Source: Bradyrhizobium erythrophlei
GTDB taxonomy: Bacteria; Pseudomonadota; Alphaproteobacteria; Rhizobiales; Xanthobacteraceae
Assembly (NCBI RefSeq): GCF_900129425.1
Contig: NZ_LT670817.1
Location: 1,116,001 to 1,180,000 of the forward strand
Direction of reading: 5' to 3'
Length of the DNA: 64,000 nt
A model generated the notes under the pieces. It had not been told where the DNA came from. It saw only the letters and a program-made list of their open reading frames with translations, and made no database searches. This document shows, piece by piece, positions 7,654 to 13,954 of this stretch. A program made the translations under genes and the position numbers. The number at the start of each line of letters is the position of its first letter. Positions within the stretch are counted from its first letter, which is position 1.

Positions 7654-8460
7654 TCAGCCGGGCGTGGCGGCAGCCTGCGGCGCGATCTTGGCCTGCGCAA
7701 TAATTCCTTCGAGCCGCGCGATGTTTTCCAGCAGGCGCTGGCTGGTCAGGACCAGGAAGTAATAGCCGAACTGCGGGTTCTGAAAGTAGATTTCGAGCAG
7801 CTTTTCGTAAGTGATGGTCAGCACATGGCCGGCCTCGATGCATTCGATCGTCGCGGTCCGGCGGTTATCGGGGGTGAGAAACCCGAGTTCACCCATCAGA
7901 CGTCCCGGCGGAAGTTCGACGCCGATTTCCTTCACCAGGAATTTTCCGGTGACAGTCAGCAGCATTTCGTTCGCGGCATCGTCCTTCCTGAACAGGATAT
8001 CGCCCTTGCGATATTTTCGCTCGGTCATGAACGGTTTGAGCCATTCCATCGAGGTGTCGCCCTGCGTGGCGCCGCGCGCCTTTTTGACGAGAACGAGCAT
8101 TTGGCGGAGGCGAAAAGCATTGATGGGGACCATCAGGAGATACAAGAGAAAGGTCGTGACGGTTCCGCTGAGCGCGCCGAAGCCGGCGAAGAATACGCAA
8201 CCGATCATGTTGGCGACGCGCAGCGGCACCATCGTTTGCGTCAGCAGCGTGGCGACGAAGAAGATCGCCCCGACCAGGGCGAACATGTTGGCAAGCGTGA
8301 TATTGTGCAGGACAATTTCCAGAAGACGGTTGGCTAGTGCGTCATAGGTGATGTTGTTGGGGTCGAGGCCCAGTTGAACCAGAATTTTTGCGAATCTGAG
8401 GTTGTCCGCGGCGGTGTTGAGAATGCGGTCTAGCGTGGTGGACAGGTCTGCGCTGCTCAT
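7654..8460 (-). CDS. Membrane-anchored cyclic nucleotide-binding domain protein
   Basis: A 268-residue protein with three predicted membrane helices (about residues 55-72, 82-98 and 100-115) followed by a Crp-type cNMP-binding fold (about 140-235). The fold shows FMTERKYRKGDILFRKDD, the phosphate-cassette region PPGRLMGELGFL and RRTATIECIEAG. There is no HTH after the fold, so it is a sensor or anchor rather than a transcription factor; the layout resembles other bacterial and Popeye-like membrane cNMP proteins. The phosphate-cassette glycine and Glu are present but the usual Arg is not clearly placed, so ligand binding is uncertain. It appears monocistronic. Confidence 0.8.
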   Translation of the reverse strand: MSSADLSTTLDRILNTAADNLRFAKILVQLGLDPNNITYDALANRLLEIVLHNITLANMFALVGAIFFVATLLTQTMVPLRVANMIGCVFFAGFGALSGTVTTFLLYLLMVPINAFRLRQMLVLVKKARGATQGDTSMEWLKPFMTERKYRKGDILFRKDDAANEMLLTVTGKFLVKEIGVELPPGRLMGELGFLTPDNRRTATIECIEAGHVLTITYEKLLEIYFQNPQFGYYFLVLTSQRLLENIARLEGIIAQAKIAPQAAATPG

Positions 8461-8575
8461 CGGATCCCCCCAAGCGCCTCGGCGAAACAGGACGCGCGCT
8501 CACCTCCCGCCATCCGGGCCGCGCAGAATCGCCATTCAGAACCGTCTGGATACCCGATCCTGCACCCGGCGTGTG

Positions 8576-8788
8576 TCAATAATTCAAGCGCGACAGGTAA
8601 ATTGTGGCCTTGAGGGCGATGATGGCGGCGAACACGCCCCCTGCCGCCAGGACGGTAAGGGCGCAGATACAGAAGCGTTTGATGGTCGCCAGGTGCGCTT
8701 TTGCGGCAGCCGTCCCGACGGTATCCAGCCTGCCCGATGAATCGGCAGCCTGCTCGAGCGGCCCCCGGGGGTGCGTCAGCATGGTCAT
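8576..8788 (-). CDS. Small single-pass membrane protein
   Basis: A 70-residue protein with a polar N-terminal half and one clear hydrophobic helix near residues 40-62 (Cys-Ala-Leu-Thr-Val-Leu-Ala-Ala-Gly-Gly), ending in a short polar tail. No family is recognised. It sits alone between the cNMP-binding gene and a hypothetical gene, all on the minus strand. The open frame on the plus strand over the same bases lacks coding character. Confidence 0.5.
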   Translation of the reverse strand: MTMLTHPRGPLEQAADSSGRLDTVGTAAAKAHLATIKRFCICALTVLAAGGVFAAIIALKATIYLSRLNY

Positions 8789-8849
8789 GGTCGAAATCCT
8801 CGCTCAGAGAAGCCGAGCGGTGTCTGTTGCTGCCGTTGTGCGGCCGCTT

Positions 8850-8890
8850 CGATTCAAAAGGCGTGAAATCGATTCAAAAGGCGTGAAAAT
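8850..8890. repeat. Two-copy 20-bp tandem repeat at a gene end
   Basis: CGATTCAAAAGGCGTGAAAT is repeated immediately (second copy has one extra A). On the minus strand the second copy contains the last codons (Phe-His-Ala-Phe) and the TGA stop of the 8874-9497 gene, and the first copy repeats the same codons and stop just beyond it. It looks like a recent tandem duplication by slippage. Confidence 0.8.
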
Positions 8891-9497
8891 CGCCCAGCCG
8901 GCGTTTGACCGCTTGCCTCATTCTGGCGATGAGGGCGGCTATTCGCCGCCGAGGACGCTTCGTAAGCCGCAGCATGGATACGAGGTGCACGGCAAACGGA
9001 TTACCCTTGTTTTCCAGGTCGAGTTCGATCCGACCGTGCGGATAGATCGTTGCGCATCCAGCCGGCCGGCTATTCCGTCTTGCAAACGATACCGCGGAGT
9101 TCTCGAGCAGGAAAATTCCGCCGATCTGTCCCTTGACGTCACGGGCGACCCAGAAGCCTTCCTTGTTGCGGCCGATGAAAAATGCCGGGATCGCGTCATT
9201 GACGATACCGGGATCGAGCGGCTGAAATTGAGCGGTGACGGTTGCGGGCCCCTCGGGTGCGGTTGGGGGCTGGTCGGGCGGCAACATGCCGGAGCGCTGG
9301 CCGTCCTGATCGATCGCAGCGGTCGAACGTCCCGGCGCCTGCCGTCGTGAAAGATCCGGGCTTGTGAGCTGCATGGCGATCATTGCGCGTTGACCGATGA
9401 CGGGTCCGGGCGTGGCCACGGCGGCCTCCCGAATCCAATGCGCATGATGTGCCGACGATGCCATAGGAATGCGAGAGGGATCGGCGCTGCGTCGCAT
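8874..9497 (-). CDS. Hypothetical protein, paralogue of the 12114-12395 product
   Basis: Up to 207 residues. The conserved part is about residues 105-165: Phe-Ile-Gly-Arg-Asn ... Trp-Val-Ala-Arg ... Gly-Gly-Ile-Phe ... Ile-Glu-Leu-Asp. It aligns with the smaller protein encoded at 12114-12395 (FIGKN ... WVAQ ... GGLF ... IELD). The N-terminal 100 residues are Pro/Ser/Thr-rich and look disordered; the C-terminal tail is Arg-rich. No ribosome site supports any of the candidate starts (9497, 9464, 9383), so the N-terminus is uncertain. Function unknown; the family appears restricted to Bradyrhizobium relatives, from memory. Confidence 0.5.
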   Translation of the reverse strand: MRRSADPSRIPMASSAHHAHWIREAAVATPGPVIGQRAMIAMQLTSPDLSRRQAPGRSTAAIDQDGQRSGMLPPDQPPTAPEGPATVTAQFQPLDPGIVNDAIPAFFIGRNKEGFWVARDVKGQIGGIFLLENSAVSFARRNSRPAGCATIYPHGRIELDLENKGNPFAVHLVSMLRLTKRPRRRIAALIARMRQAVKRRLGDFHAF

Positions 9498-9665
9498 AGG
9501 AGAGATATAAAGACGCGGGCAGAAGCGATGCCGCCGCCTCCGGGTCTGGAGCGGCGTTTATAGCGTGGCTATGAGACAGCGCAGCCGACCGCCTCGATTT
9601 CCTATGCACCCGTCCGCATCTTCGGACCAACGGCTCGCACGATGAGCTGCGGTGGAGAATCGAAG

Positions 9666-9974
9666 ATGGCTCATTTCCTGACAGGCGATGAAAAAGATCC
9701 CGAACTGATCTACGACGATGATTATCGGTCGTATCTGATGGCGCGAAACCGCTCATCGGGCGGCTACCGGTTCGGCAGAACGCTAGGAAAGCACGTTAGC
9801 GTCCACGCGCGTACCGCCGTAAGCCGCGTCAACGGCTTCCTGAAGAACATGATCGAGGCCATCGCCAGTGCAAAATTGCGCCGGATGGAGCGCGAACTCG
9901 AGCTTCGCGGTGTTCGCTACGATCGGCCCGATGACGGCCGGACGGCGCGCACGTCCGAGCCGACAGAGCGTTAG
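9666..9974 (+). CDS. Small hypothetical protein
   Basis: A 102-residue protein. ATG 9666 is preferred over the in-frame ATG 9642 because GGAGA lies 8 nt before it. The N-terminus is acidic (Asp-Glu-Lys-Asp-Pro-Glu-Leu-Ile-Tyr-Asp-Asp-Asp), followed by a basic Gly/Arg segment and an amphipathic helix (about 55-85) with KLRRMERELELRG. This ending resembles small DUF1127-like helical proteins of rhizobia, but I do not recognise a defined family. Transcribed with the next small gene, 37 bp downstream. Confidence 0.55.
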   Translation: MAHFLTGDEKDPELIYDDDYRSYLMARNRSSGGYRFGRTLGKHVSVHARTAVSRVNGFLKNMIEAIASAKLRRMERELELRGVRYDRPDDGRTARTSEPTER

Positions 9975-10011
9975 CGCCAGCCCATTCCAACTTTTTCCGG
10001 GGGAGCACCAC

Positions 10012-10209
10012 ATGTCACGGCTTTCGCTCGCCGCATCCATTCTCCTTTCTGTTCTCCGCGGCGCCGCCAGCGCCGTGGTGACGTTTCTGGGCCCATCCTG
10101 GGACGGGCCGGTCAGGAAATACCGGCCGGAGCGATATTATATGCGTGGTCCCGGACCGAAGTGGCGCGAGAAGCACCGTTTTGACGGCGCTTCCGCGAAG
10201 GGCACGTGA
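10012..10209 (+). CDS. Small protein with N-terminal hydrophobic segment
   Basis: A 65-residue protein at ATG 10012, preceded by GGGGGAG at good spacing. Residues 4-26 are hydrophobic (Leu-Ala-Ala-Ser-Ile-Leu-Leu), which fits a signal or anchor helix, and the rest is basic and rich in Tyr, Pro and Arg. No family is recognised. It follows the 9666-9974 gene in the same direction and may be in one transcript with it. Confidence 0.45.
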   Translation: MSRLSLAASILLSVLRGAASAVVTFLGPSWDGPVRKYRPERYYMRGPGPKWREKHRFDGASAKGT

Positions 10210-10248
10210 GACGGCGATACCATCAGGCGCAGCCCGCGTATTAGCGGA

Positions 10249-10647
10249 TTAATGATTGCGTCGCGACGAAAGCCCTTTCCACAAGTCATTGACGCGTTTG
10301 ACCGGTCTCCTGATCGGGACGACCGCCGGTCGGTCCGCTTCAATGGCTGCCGCGAAGACGCGTTTGAGACGGTCGTCGTCAATTCGCGCCAGATATTGCC
10401 GCAAGACAGCAGAACCAGGCTCGCCCGGCCGCAGGATTGCAGCGCAAAGCTCCGCACTGGTTGTGCGAAAGAAGCTGAAATCCGGGTTGCCGTGCTGCCG
10501 TGGATCAAGCCTGTCGATTTCACCGGCGATTCTGAACACGGCCAATCGGTCGGCATTGTCCAGCGTCACGGCGAACCGCAGTATAGCCAGCTGCCAGGCA
10601 CGCAGCGTTTTAGCGTGCCACTCCATCCCTTGAACGTTCGAATTCAT
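10249..10647 (-). CDS. Hypothetical protein
   Basis: A 132-residue soluble protein, ATG at 10647 (the in-frame TTG at 10653 is less likely). Predicted helical, with Trp-His-Ala-Lys near the N-terminus and a basic C-terminal segment. It lies 14 bp downstream of the DapA-like gene on the same strand and may belong to its operon. No domain is recognised. Confidence 0.55.
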   Translation of the reverse strand: MNSNVQGMEWHAKTLRAWQLAILRFAVTLDNADRLAVFRIAGEIDRLDPRQHGNPDFSFFRTTSAELCAAILRPGEPGSAVLRQYLARIDDDRLKRVFAAAIEADRPAVVPIRRPVKRVNDLWKGLSSRRNH

Positions 10648-10661
10648 CGACAATGACGCTT

Positions 10662-11630
10662 CTACGACGTTGCGGCCGAAACCTCGGGCAGGCGAGGCCC
10701 GTGACGACGTTCGATCGGGCAGGCGAGATCTTCATCATCGCCAATCTCCGCGATCGCGTCGGCGACTTCTCTTTTCGCCAGCTCGTCCAATTCGACGATC
10801 GGCAGGCGGGTGTCCGGGCGCATCAAGCCGAGCAGGCCCAGGGCATATTTCAGCGCCGCCGGGCTCTCTCTGACGAGCGAGGCCGTCAGCGGCGCCAGCC
10901 TGCTTTGCAAATAGCGCGCGGACGGCAACCGTCCCTTCCGGCAATTCAAGTAAACCGCCTGACACAGTCGTGGCGCGACGTTCGACACCAGGGATATCGA
11001 GCCATCCCCGCCACCCGCAACAAACGCCAGCGCGGTGGCGTCGTCGCCGGACAACAGTCGAAATCCCGTCGGCAGCCGCTGCCGCAAGCGCGCAAGACGC
11101 GCGATGTCGCCGGTTCCATCCCGCAACCCGATGAACTGCCTCGATTCCGCCAGCCCTGCGAGCGTGTCGTCGGATAATTCGCGGATCGTCCGGGAGGGAA
11201 TGTCATGCAGGATGATGGGCAGCGCGGTCGAGATGGCGATTGCCCGAAAGTGCGCATGAATGCCGGCCTGCATCGGCTTGTTGTAGTAAGGCACCACCGA
11301 AAGCACCGCATCGGCGCCGGCTGCTTCGGCGCGCTGCGTCAATTCGATAGCCTGGCTGGTTGAATTCGATCCCGCTCCGGCGATGACGCGGATGCGGCCT
11401 CGCGCCACCTCGACGGCCGCGCGGATGATGCTGTCCTGGTCTTCGGGCGTTAGCGTAGAGGCCTCGCCGGCCGTTTCGCAGACCACGATCGCCGGGACAT
11501 CAGCTTTGATCTGGCGTTCGCAAAGTCTTGCGAAGGCCGCCAGATCGACCGCGCCCCTTTCATCGAAAGGCGTGGGAAGATCGGGTATGCAGCCTGCCAG
11601 CCAGGCGGCGGGGTTTGCATTGTCCGGCAT
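10662..11630 (-). CDS. DapA-family protein without the catalytic lysine
   Basis: A 322-residue TIM-barrel protein of the dihydrodipicolinate synthase / N-acetylneuraminate lyase family. The family tyrosine motif PYYNKP is present (about residues 114-119), as are the N-terminal IPDLPTPF and the GDD segment. Two active-site positions differ: the Schiff-base lysine of the G-[IL]-K-[ED] motif is Arg170 (codon CGG, in IGLRDGTGD), and the GTTGE loop reads ETAGE. Canonical aldol chemistry through a Schiff base is therefore unlikely. It follows the 11637-12080 gene after 6 bp, in one operon. It may be a regulator-like or repurposed aldolase; function unknown. Confidence 0.8.
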   Translation of the reverse strand: MPDNANPAAWLAGCIPDLPTPFDERGAVDLAAFARLCERQIKADVPAIVVCETAGEASTLTPEDQDSIIRAAVEVARGRIRVIAGAGSNSTSQAIELTQRAEAAGADAVLSVVPYYNKPMQAGIHAHFRAIAISTALPIILHDIPSRTIRELSDDTLAGLAESRQFIGLRDGTGDIARLARLRQRLPTGFRLLSGDDATALAFVAGGGDGSISLVSNVAPRLCQAVYLNCRKGRLPSARYLQSRLAPLTASLVRESPAALKYALGLLGLMRPDTRLPIVELDELAKREVADAIAEIGDDEDLACPIERRHGPRLPEVSAATS

Positions 11631-11636
11631 CGGATT

Positions 11637-12080
11637 TCAGGCCGCGATTTCCATTGGGGCGAAGCCTTGCCGAACCGCTGACAGCACGAGGCCTTCCTGG
11701 CATCTGGCCCCCGCCTCGATCCGGAAGCCCATCTGCTCCAGCTTCGCGCGAATTCTGAGGCTGAAGCAGCCCTCGCGGGAGTCGATCAACACCGCAATGG
11801 CCGCGCTGGCGTTGAGGTACTGCGATATTTCGGCAAGCGCAGCCTCAATGGCCTGAATGGAATTCTGACCTGTGATCAGGCCGACCGCGTGCTGCCCCTT
11901 TGGGATACGGCATGTTGCCGTGGTGGCTACCCGCATGAACCCGCGCCGTCGCAGCGCAAGATAGAGATCCAGGCTGCCGTTGCCGGCGACGATGGTGCGA
12001 CGCAGGCTGGACAGGCGCGTGAGCTCGATCATGGTATCGATGACCTGCTCCCGGTTTGAAACGGAATGAGGTTGAAGCAT
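11637..12080 (-). CDS. Hypothetical protein, first gene of the DapA-like operon
   Basis: A 147-residue protein with a strong ribosome site (AAGGAGAG) before ATG 12080. It reads as an alpha/beta domain: Thr-Ile-Val-Ala-Gly-Asn-Gly-Ser near residue 30, a central Ala-rich segment with Gln-Ala-Ile-Glu-Ala-Ala, then a repeat-like C-terminal half with two cysteines. I do not recognise the family. It lies 6 bp before the DapA-like gene, so the two are probably co-translated. Confidence 0.6.
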   Translation of the reverse strand: MLQPHSVSNREQVIDTMIELTRLSSLRRTIVAGNGSLDLYLALRRRGFMRVATTATCRIPKGQHAVGLITGQNSIQAIEAALAEISQYLNASAAIAVLIDSREGCFSLRIRAKLEQMGFRIEAGARCQEGLVLSAVRQGFAPMEIAA

Positions 12081-12113
12081 TTTGCTCTCCTTGCGTGGCG
12101 CCCGCTCGGTGTG

Positions 12114-12395
12114 TCACGCGACACGCCGGGCAGGGCGGTCGGCGACAACGGTTTCGAGTTCGGAGGAGGGGAGCTTGCCGCCCATGTCGAGTTCGATTTC
12201 GCGCGCCAGCTCGACGATTGTTTCGGGGTGACGGCCGTTCTCGAACAGCGCGTATTTGACGGCTTGCGCGCGATTGACGAACAGGCCGCCGTAAAGGCCG
12301 TTCTGTTCTTGGGCGACCCAGTCGCCGCGGCTGTTCTTGCCGATAAAGACGATGTTAGATGCTGAACTGCACGATGGAGGTTCGACGAGCTTCAC
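12114..12395 (-). CDS. Small hypothetical protein, paralogue of the 8874-9497 product
   Basis: A 93-residue protein. GTG 12395 is chosen because AGAAGGA lies 8 nt before it; the longer frame begins with a TTG at 12422 that lies inside a hairpin. The core (about 16-72) has FIGKNSRG, WVAQEQ, GGLFVNRAQAVKYA and REIELD, matching the conserved segment of the 8874-9497 product. The pattern of short strands with Gly-Trp and Gly-Gly-Leu-Phe suggests a small beta-rich domain. Function unknown. Confidence 0.65.
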   Translation of the reverse strand: MKLVEPPSCSSASNIVFIGKNSRGDWVAQEQNGLYGGLFVNRAQAVKYALFENGRHPETIVELAREIELDMGGKLPSSELETVVADRPARRVA

Positions 12396-12421
12396 GGTGG
12401 TATTCCTTCTGATGACGGGCA

Positions 12422-12441
12422 AGGCCGCCTTGAGGCGGCCT
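12422..12441. terminator. GC-rich hairpin, possible terminator
   Basis: AGGCCGCC and GGCGGCCT are perfect arms around a TTGA loop, between the 12532-12819 gene and the 12114-12395 gene. No run of T follows on either strand, so it is a weak candidate terminator or a leader structure for the downstream gene. Confidence 0.35.
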
Positions 12442-12531
12442 CACGCACGCGCCCAATATCTTCGCGGCCGGGTATGAATTCGAGGGAGACGGTGCGGCGA
12501 TCTCATAGGCGCGGTATAAGATCGCGCGGTT

Positions 12532-12819
12532 TTAGACCGGGACGGTCTGGCTGACAGCGCCGACCAGGGCGTACACGGTCGCGTACGCCACGGTTTCATC
12601 CCAGTAATTGAGAACTCCGCCGAACGGCGACTCGCGCCGGATGGAGCCCATGACTGCGCTGAAAATGATGGACATCCATAGCAGCATGGCAAGGCTTCGG
12701 CCGAAGCCGATGCCACCGAAGGTCGCGAAGGCAACGAGGACGAGCATTCGCAGGCAGAAGCGAACCAGCATCTGGCTCGATCCCAGTTCTCGCGGCAGAT
12801 TCGGGGGGTGCGCCAACAT
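12532..12819 (-). CDS. Small multi-pass membrane protein
   Basis: A 95-residue protein starting at ATG 12819 (the open frame extends upstream but overlaps the next gene and becomes Arg/Ser-rich). It has hydrophobic segments near residues 17-33, 37-53 and 75-92, so two or three membrane helices. There is no recognised family and the ribosome site is weak. It follows the 12851-13318 gene by 31 bp on the same strand. Confidence 0.5.
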   Translation of the reverse strand: MLAHPPNLPRELGSSQMLVRFCLRMLVLVAFATFGGIGFGRSLAMLLWMSIIFSAVMGSIRRESPFGGVLNYWDETVAYATVYALVGAVSQTVPV

Positions 12820-12850
12820 TCGAAATTCTGACGATCGCTCGTTCGTGGCG

Positions 12851-13318
12851 TTACGCGAAATTGTCGCAGCAGAGCGGCTGGTAGAGCGCCTTGACGTCGC
12901 GCCGCACGCTGGGAACGCTCGGTCGGCTTGACGGCGCATCGAGCTGCTGGGCGTCGACGAACGCGGTCAAAACGGCCAGCGCCAGATCCGCATGATGGGC
13001 TTCGATCGACTGATCGAGCCAGTCGGGAAGCTCGCGCTCGCGCGACAATGCGCAATACCACTCGCCCTCGTCATAGGCGATGCGGCGAACCTGCCAGAGC
13101 GGCAGTTCAAGGTCGATCAGCGCCAGCGCGGCATCGGTCCAGGCCTCGGATTTCAGCAATCGTTCGATCCGCGCCGTCTTCTCGCTCTGCCCCATTGACG
13201 GAAAGCGCCGGCAAGCCTCGCCGAGAATCTCCGACATCAGCTCGGCCGTCGCGGTATCCGCGTCGCGCAGCCGGTCGTTGAGTTCGCCGGGATAGCGATG
13301 TTTGGAAAGGAAGGGCAT
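12851..13318 (-). CDS. Hypothetical soluble protein
   Basis: A 155-residue protein starting at ATG 13318 (MPFLSKHRYPGEL); the open frame continues to 13429 but that extension is Arg/Cys-rich and overlaps a dyad before kdp. It has a predominantly helical pattern with Trp-rich stretches (WTDAALALIDLELPLWQVRR, EWYCALSRERELPDWLDQ). It has the look of a conserved Bradyrhizobium gene, but I cannot assign a domain. It is divergent from the kdp operon. Confidence 0.6.
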   Translation of the reverse strand: MPFLSKHRYPGELNDRLRDADTATAELMSEILGEACRRFPSMGQSEKTARIERLLKSEAWTDAALALIDLELPLWQVRRIAYDEGEWYCALSRERELPDWLDQSIEAHHADLALAVLTAFVDAQQLDAPSSRPSVPSVRRDVKALYQPLCCDNFA

Positions 13319-13418
13319 GGCGGTATCCCACATCAGGCACGGCCGCGATCGGCGGCTGCATCGCGCAAGATGGTCAAAACGCCATTTGAAAACGAGATGG
13401 GGCGGCCCCCAAAGATAT

Positions 13419-13493
13419 AGGGATTTCATAAGTACCGGCGGGTGGGCCTGTCCGCTGCCTCCCAGTCCTCCCGGCGGCCTTTATGAGATTCCT
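13419..13493. promoter_or_regulatory. Imperfect dyad in the kdp upstream region
   Basis: AGGGATTTCATAAG (13419-13432) and TTTATGAGATTCCT (13480-13493) are inverted copies matching at 11 of 14 positions, 47 bp apart, 115 bp before the first kdp-linked peptide. The right arm runs into an AT-rich stretch (CCTATAACATT) that could be a promoter -10 region. KdpE, encoded in the operon, is a candidate ligand, but its consensus is not clear enough here to assign it. Confidence 0.3.
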
Positions 13494-13607
13494 ATAACAT
13501 TGTCGTTACTCCCGCCTCGAAAACCTATGCGCCGGGTGGCACTTCATATCCGCCAAAGCGAGCAGGTCCCTCTCGCTCCCCAGATTACTGCGCATTAGGA
13601 GCATCTC

Positions 13608-13691
13608 ATGCTGGACGTCTTCATGGTGGCCCTCGCGTTGGCCTTCTTCGCGGCGGCGATCGGCTACACCTACGCCTGCGAACGGCTTTAA
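13608..13691 (+). CDS. 27-residue membrane peptide at the head of the kdp operon
   Basis: ATG 13608 has a good ribosome site (AGGAG, 8 nt before). The peptide is one hydrophobic helix (Met-Val-Ala-Leu-Ala-Leu-Ala-Phe-Phe-Ala-Ala-Ala-Ile-Gly) ending Cys-Glu-Arg-Leu. Its length and layout resemble KdpF, which is encoded 89 bp further on, and both end in a Tyr-Ala/Thr-X-X-[Cys/Arg] motif with Glu-Arg. It is probably a real micropeptide related to KdpF; its role in the Kdp complex is unknown. Confidence 0.65.
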   Translation: MLDVFMVALALAFFAAAIGYTYACERL

Positions 13692-13724
13692 TTTTTGGCG
13701 CGTTTTCTTCCTCACCCGTTCCCA

Positions 13725-13743
13725 CCCCGCATCAGTTGCGGGG
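13725..13743 (+). promoter_or_regulatory. Hairpin between the micropeptide and kdpF
   Basis: CCCCGCA and TGCGGGG pair perfectly around TCAGT, 33 bp after the micropeptide stop and 37 bp before kdpF. No T run follows, so it is more likely an mRNA structure than an intrinsic terminator. Confidence 0.35.
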
Positions 13744-13780
13744 CAGGCTTCGTTCGAAAGCTCTCCAGAGGACAACGACC

Positions 13781-13870
13781 ATGATCTTCGATTATTCGCT
13801 CGCCGGTCTCGTCTCGTTAGGCCTGCTGTTTTACCTGACCTACGCCCTGCTGCGGCCCGAGCGATTTTAA
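13781..13870 (+). CDS. kdpF: K+-transporting ATPase small subunit KdpF
   Basis: A 29-residue single-helix peptide (Ser-Leu-Ala-Gly-Leu-Val-Ser-Leu-Gly-Leu-Leu-Phe-Tyr, ending LLRPERF), the same length as E. coli KdpF. The C-terminal Leu-X-Arg-Pro-Glu-Arg-Phe ending is characteristic of the family. A CAGAGGA ribosome site precedes ATG 13781. KdpF stabilises the KdpABC complex in the inner membrane. It lies 84 bp before kdpA. Confidence 0.88.
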   Translation: MIFDYSLAGLVSLGLLFYLTYALLRPERF

Positions 13871-13954
13871 CACCGAAACCACCGCCCCGGATTTTTAACC
13901 GGGGCGGTAATCCGTTCTCGCAAGAGACACCGTGCAAACTTAGGGCACACGACC

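Noticed and set aside
8604..9350. Plus-strand 248-codon frame over two minus-strand hypothetical genes
   Set aside because: The minus-strand product shows a conserved core shared with a paralogue; this frame shows none.
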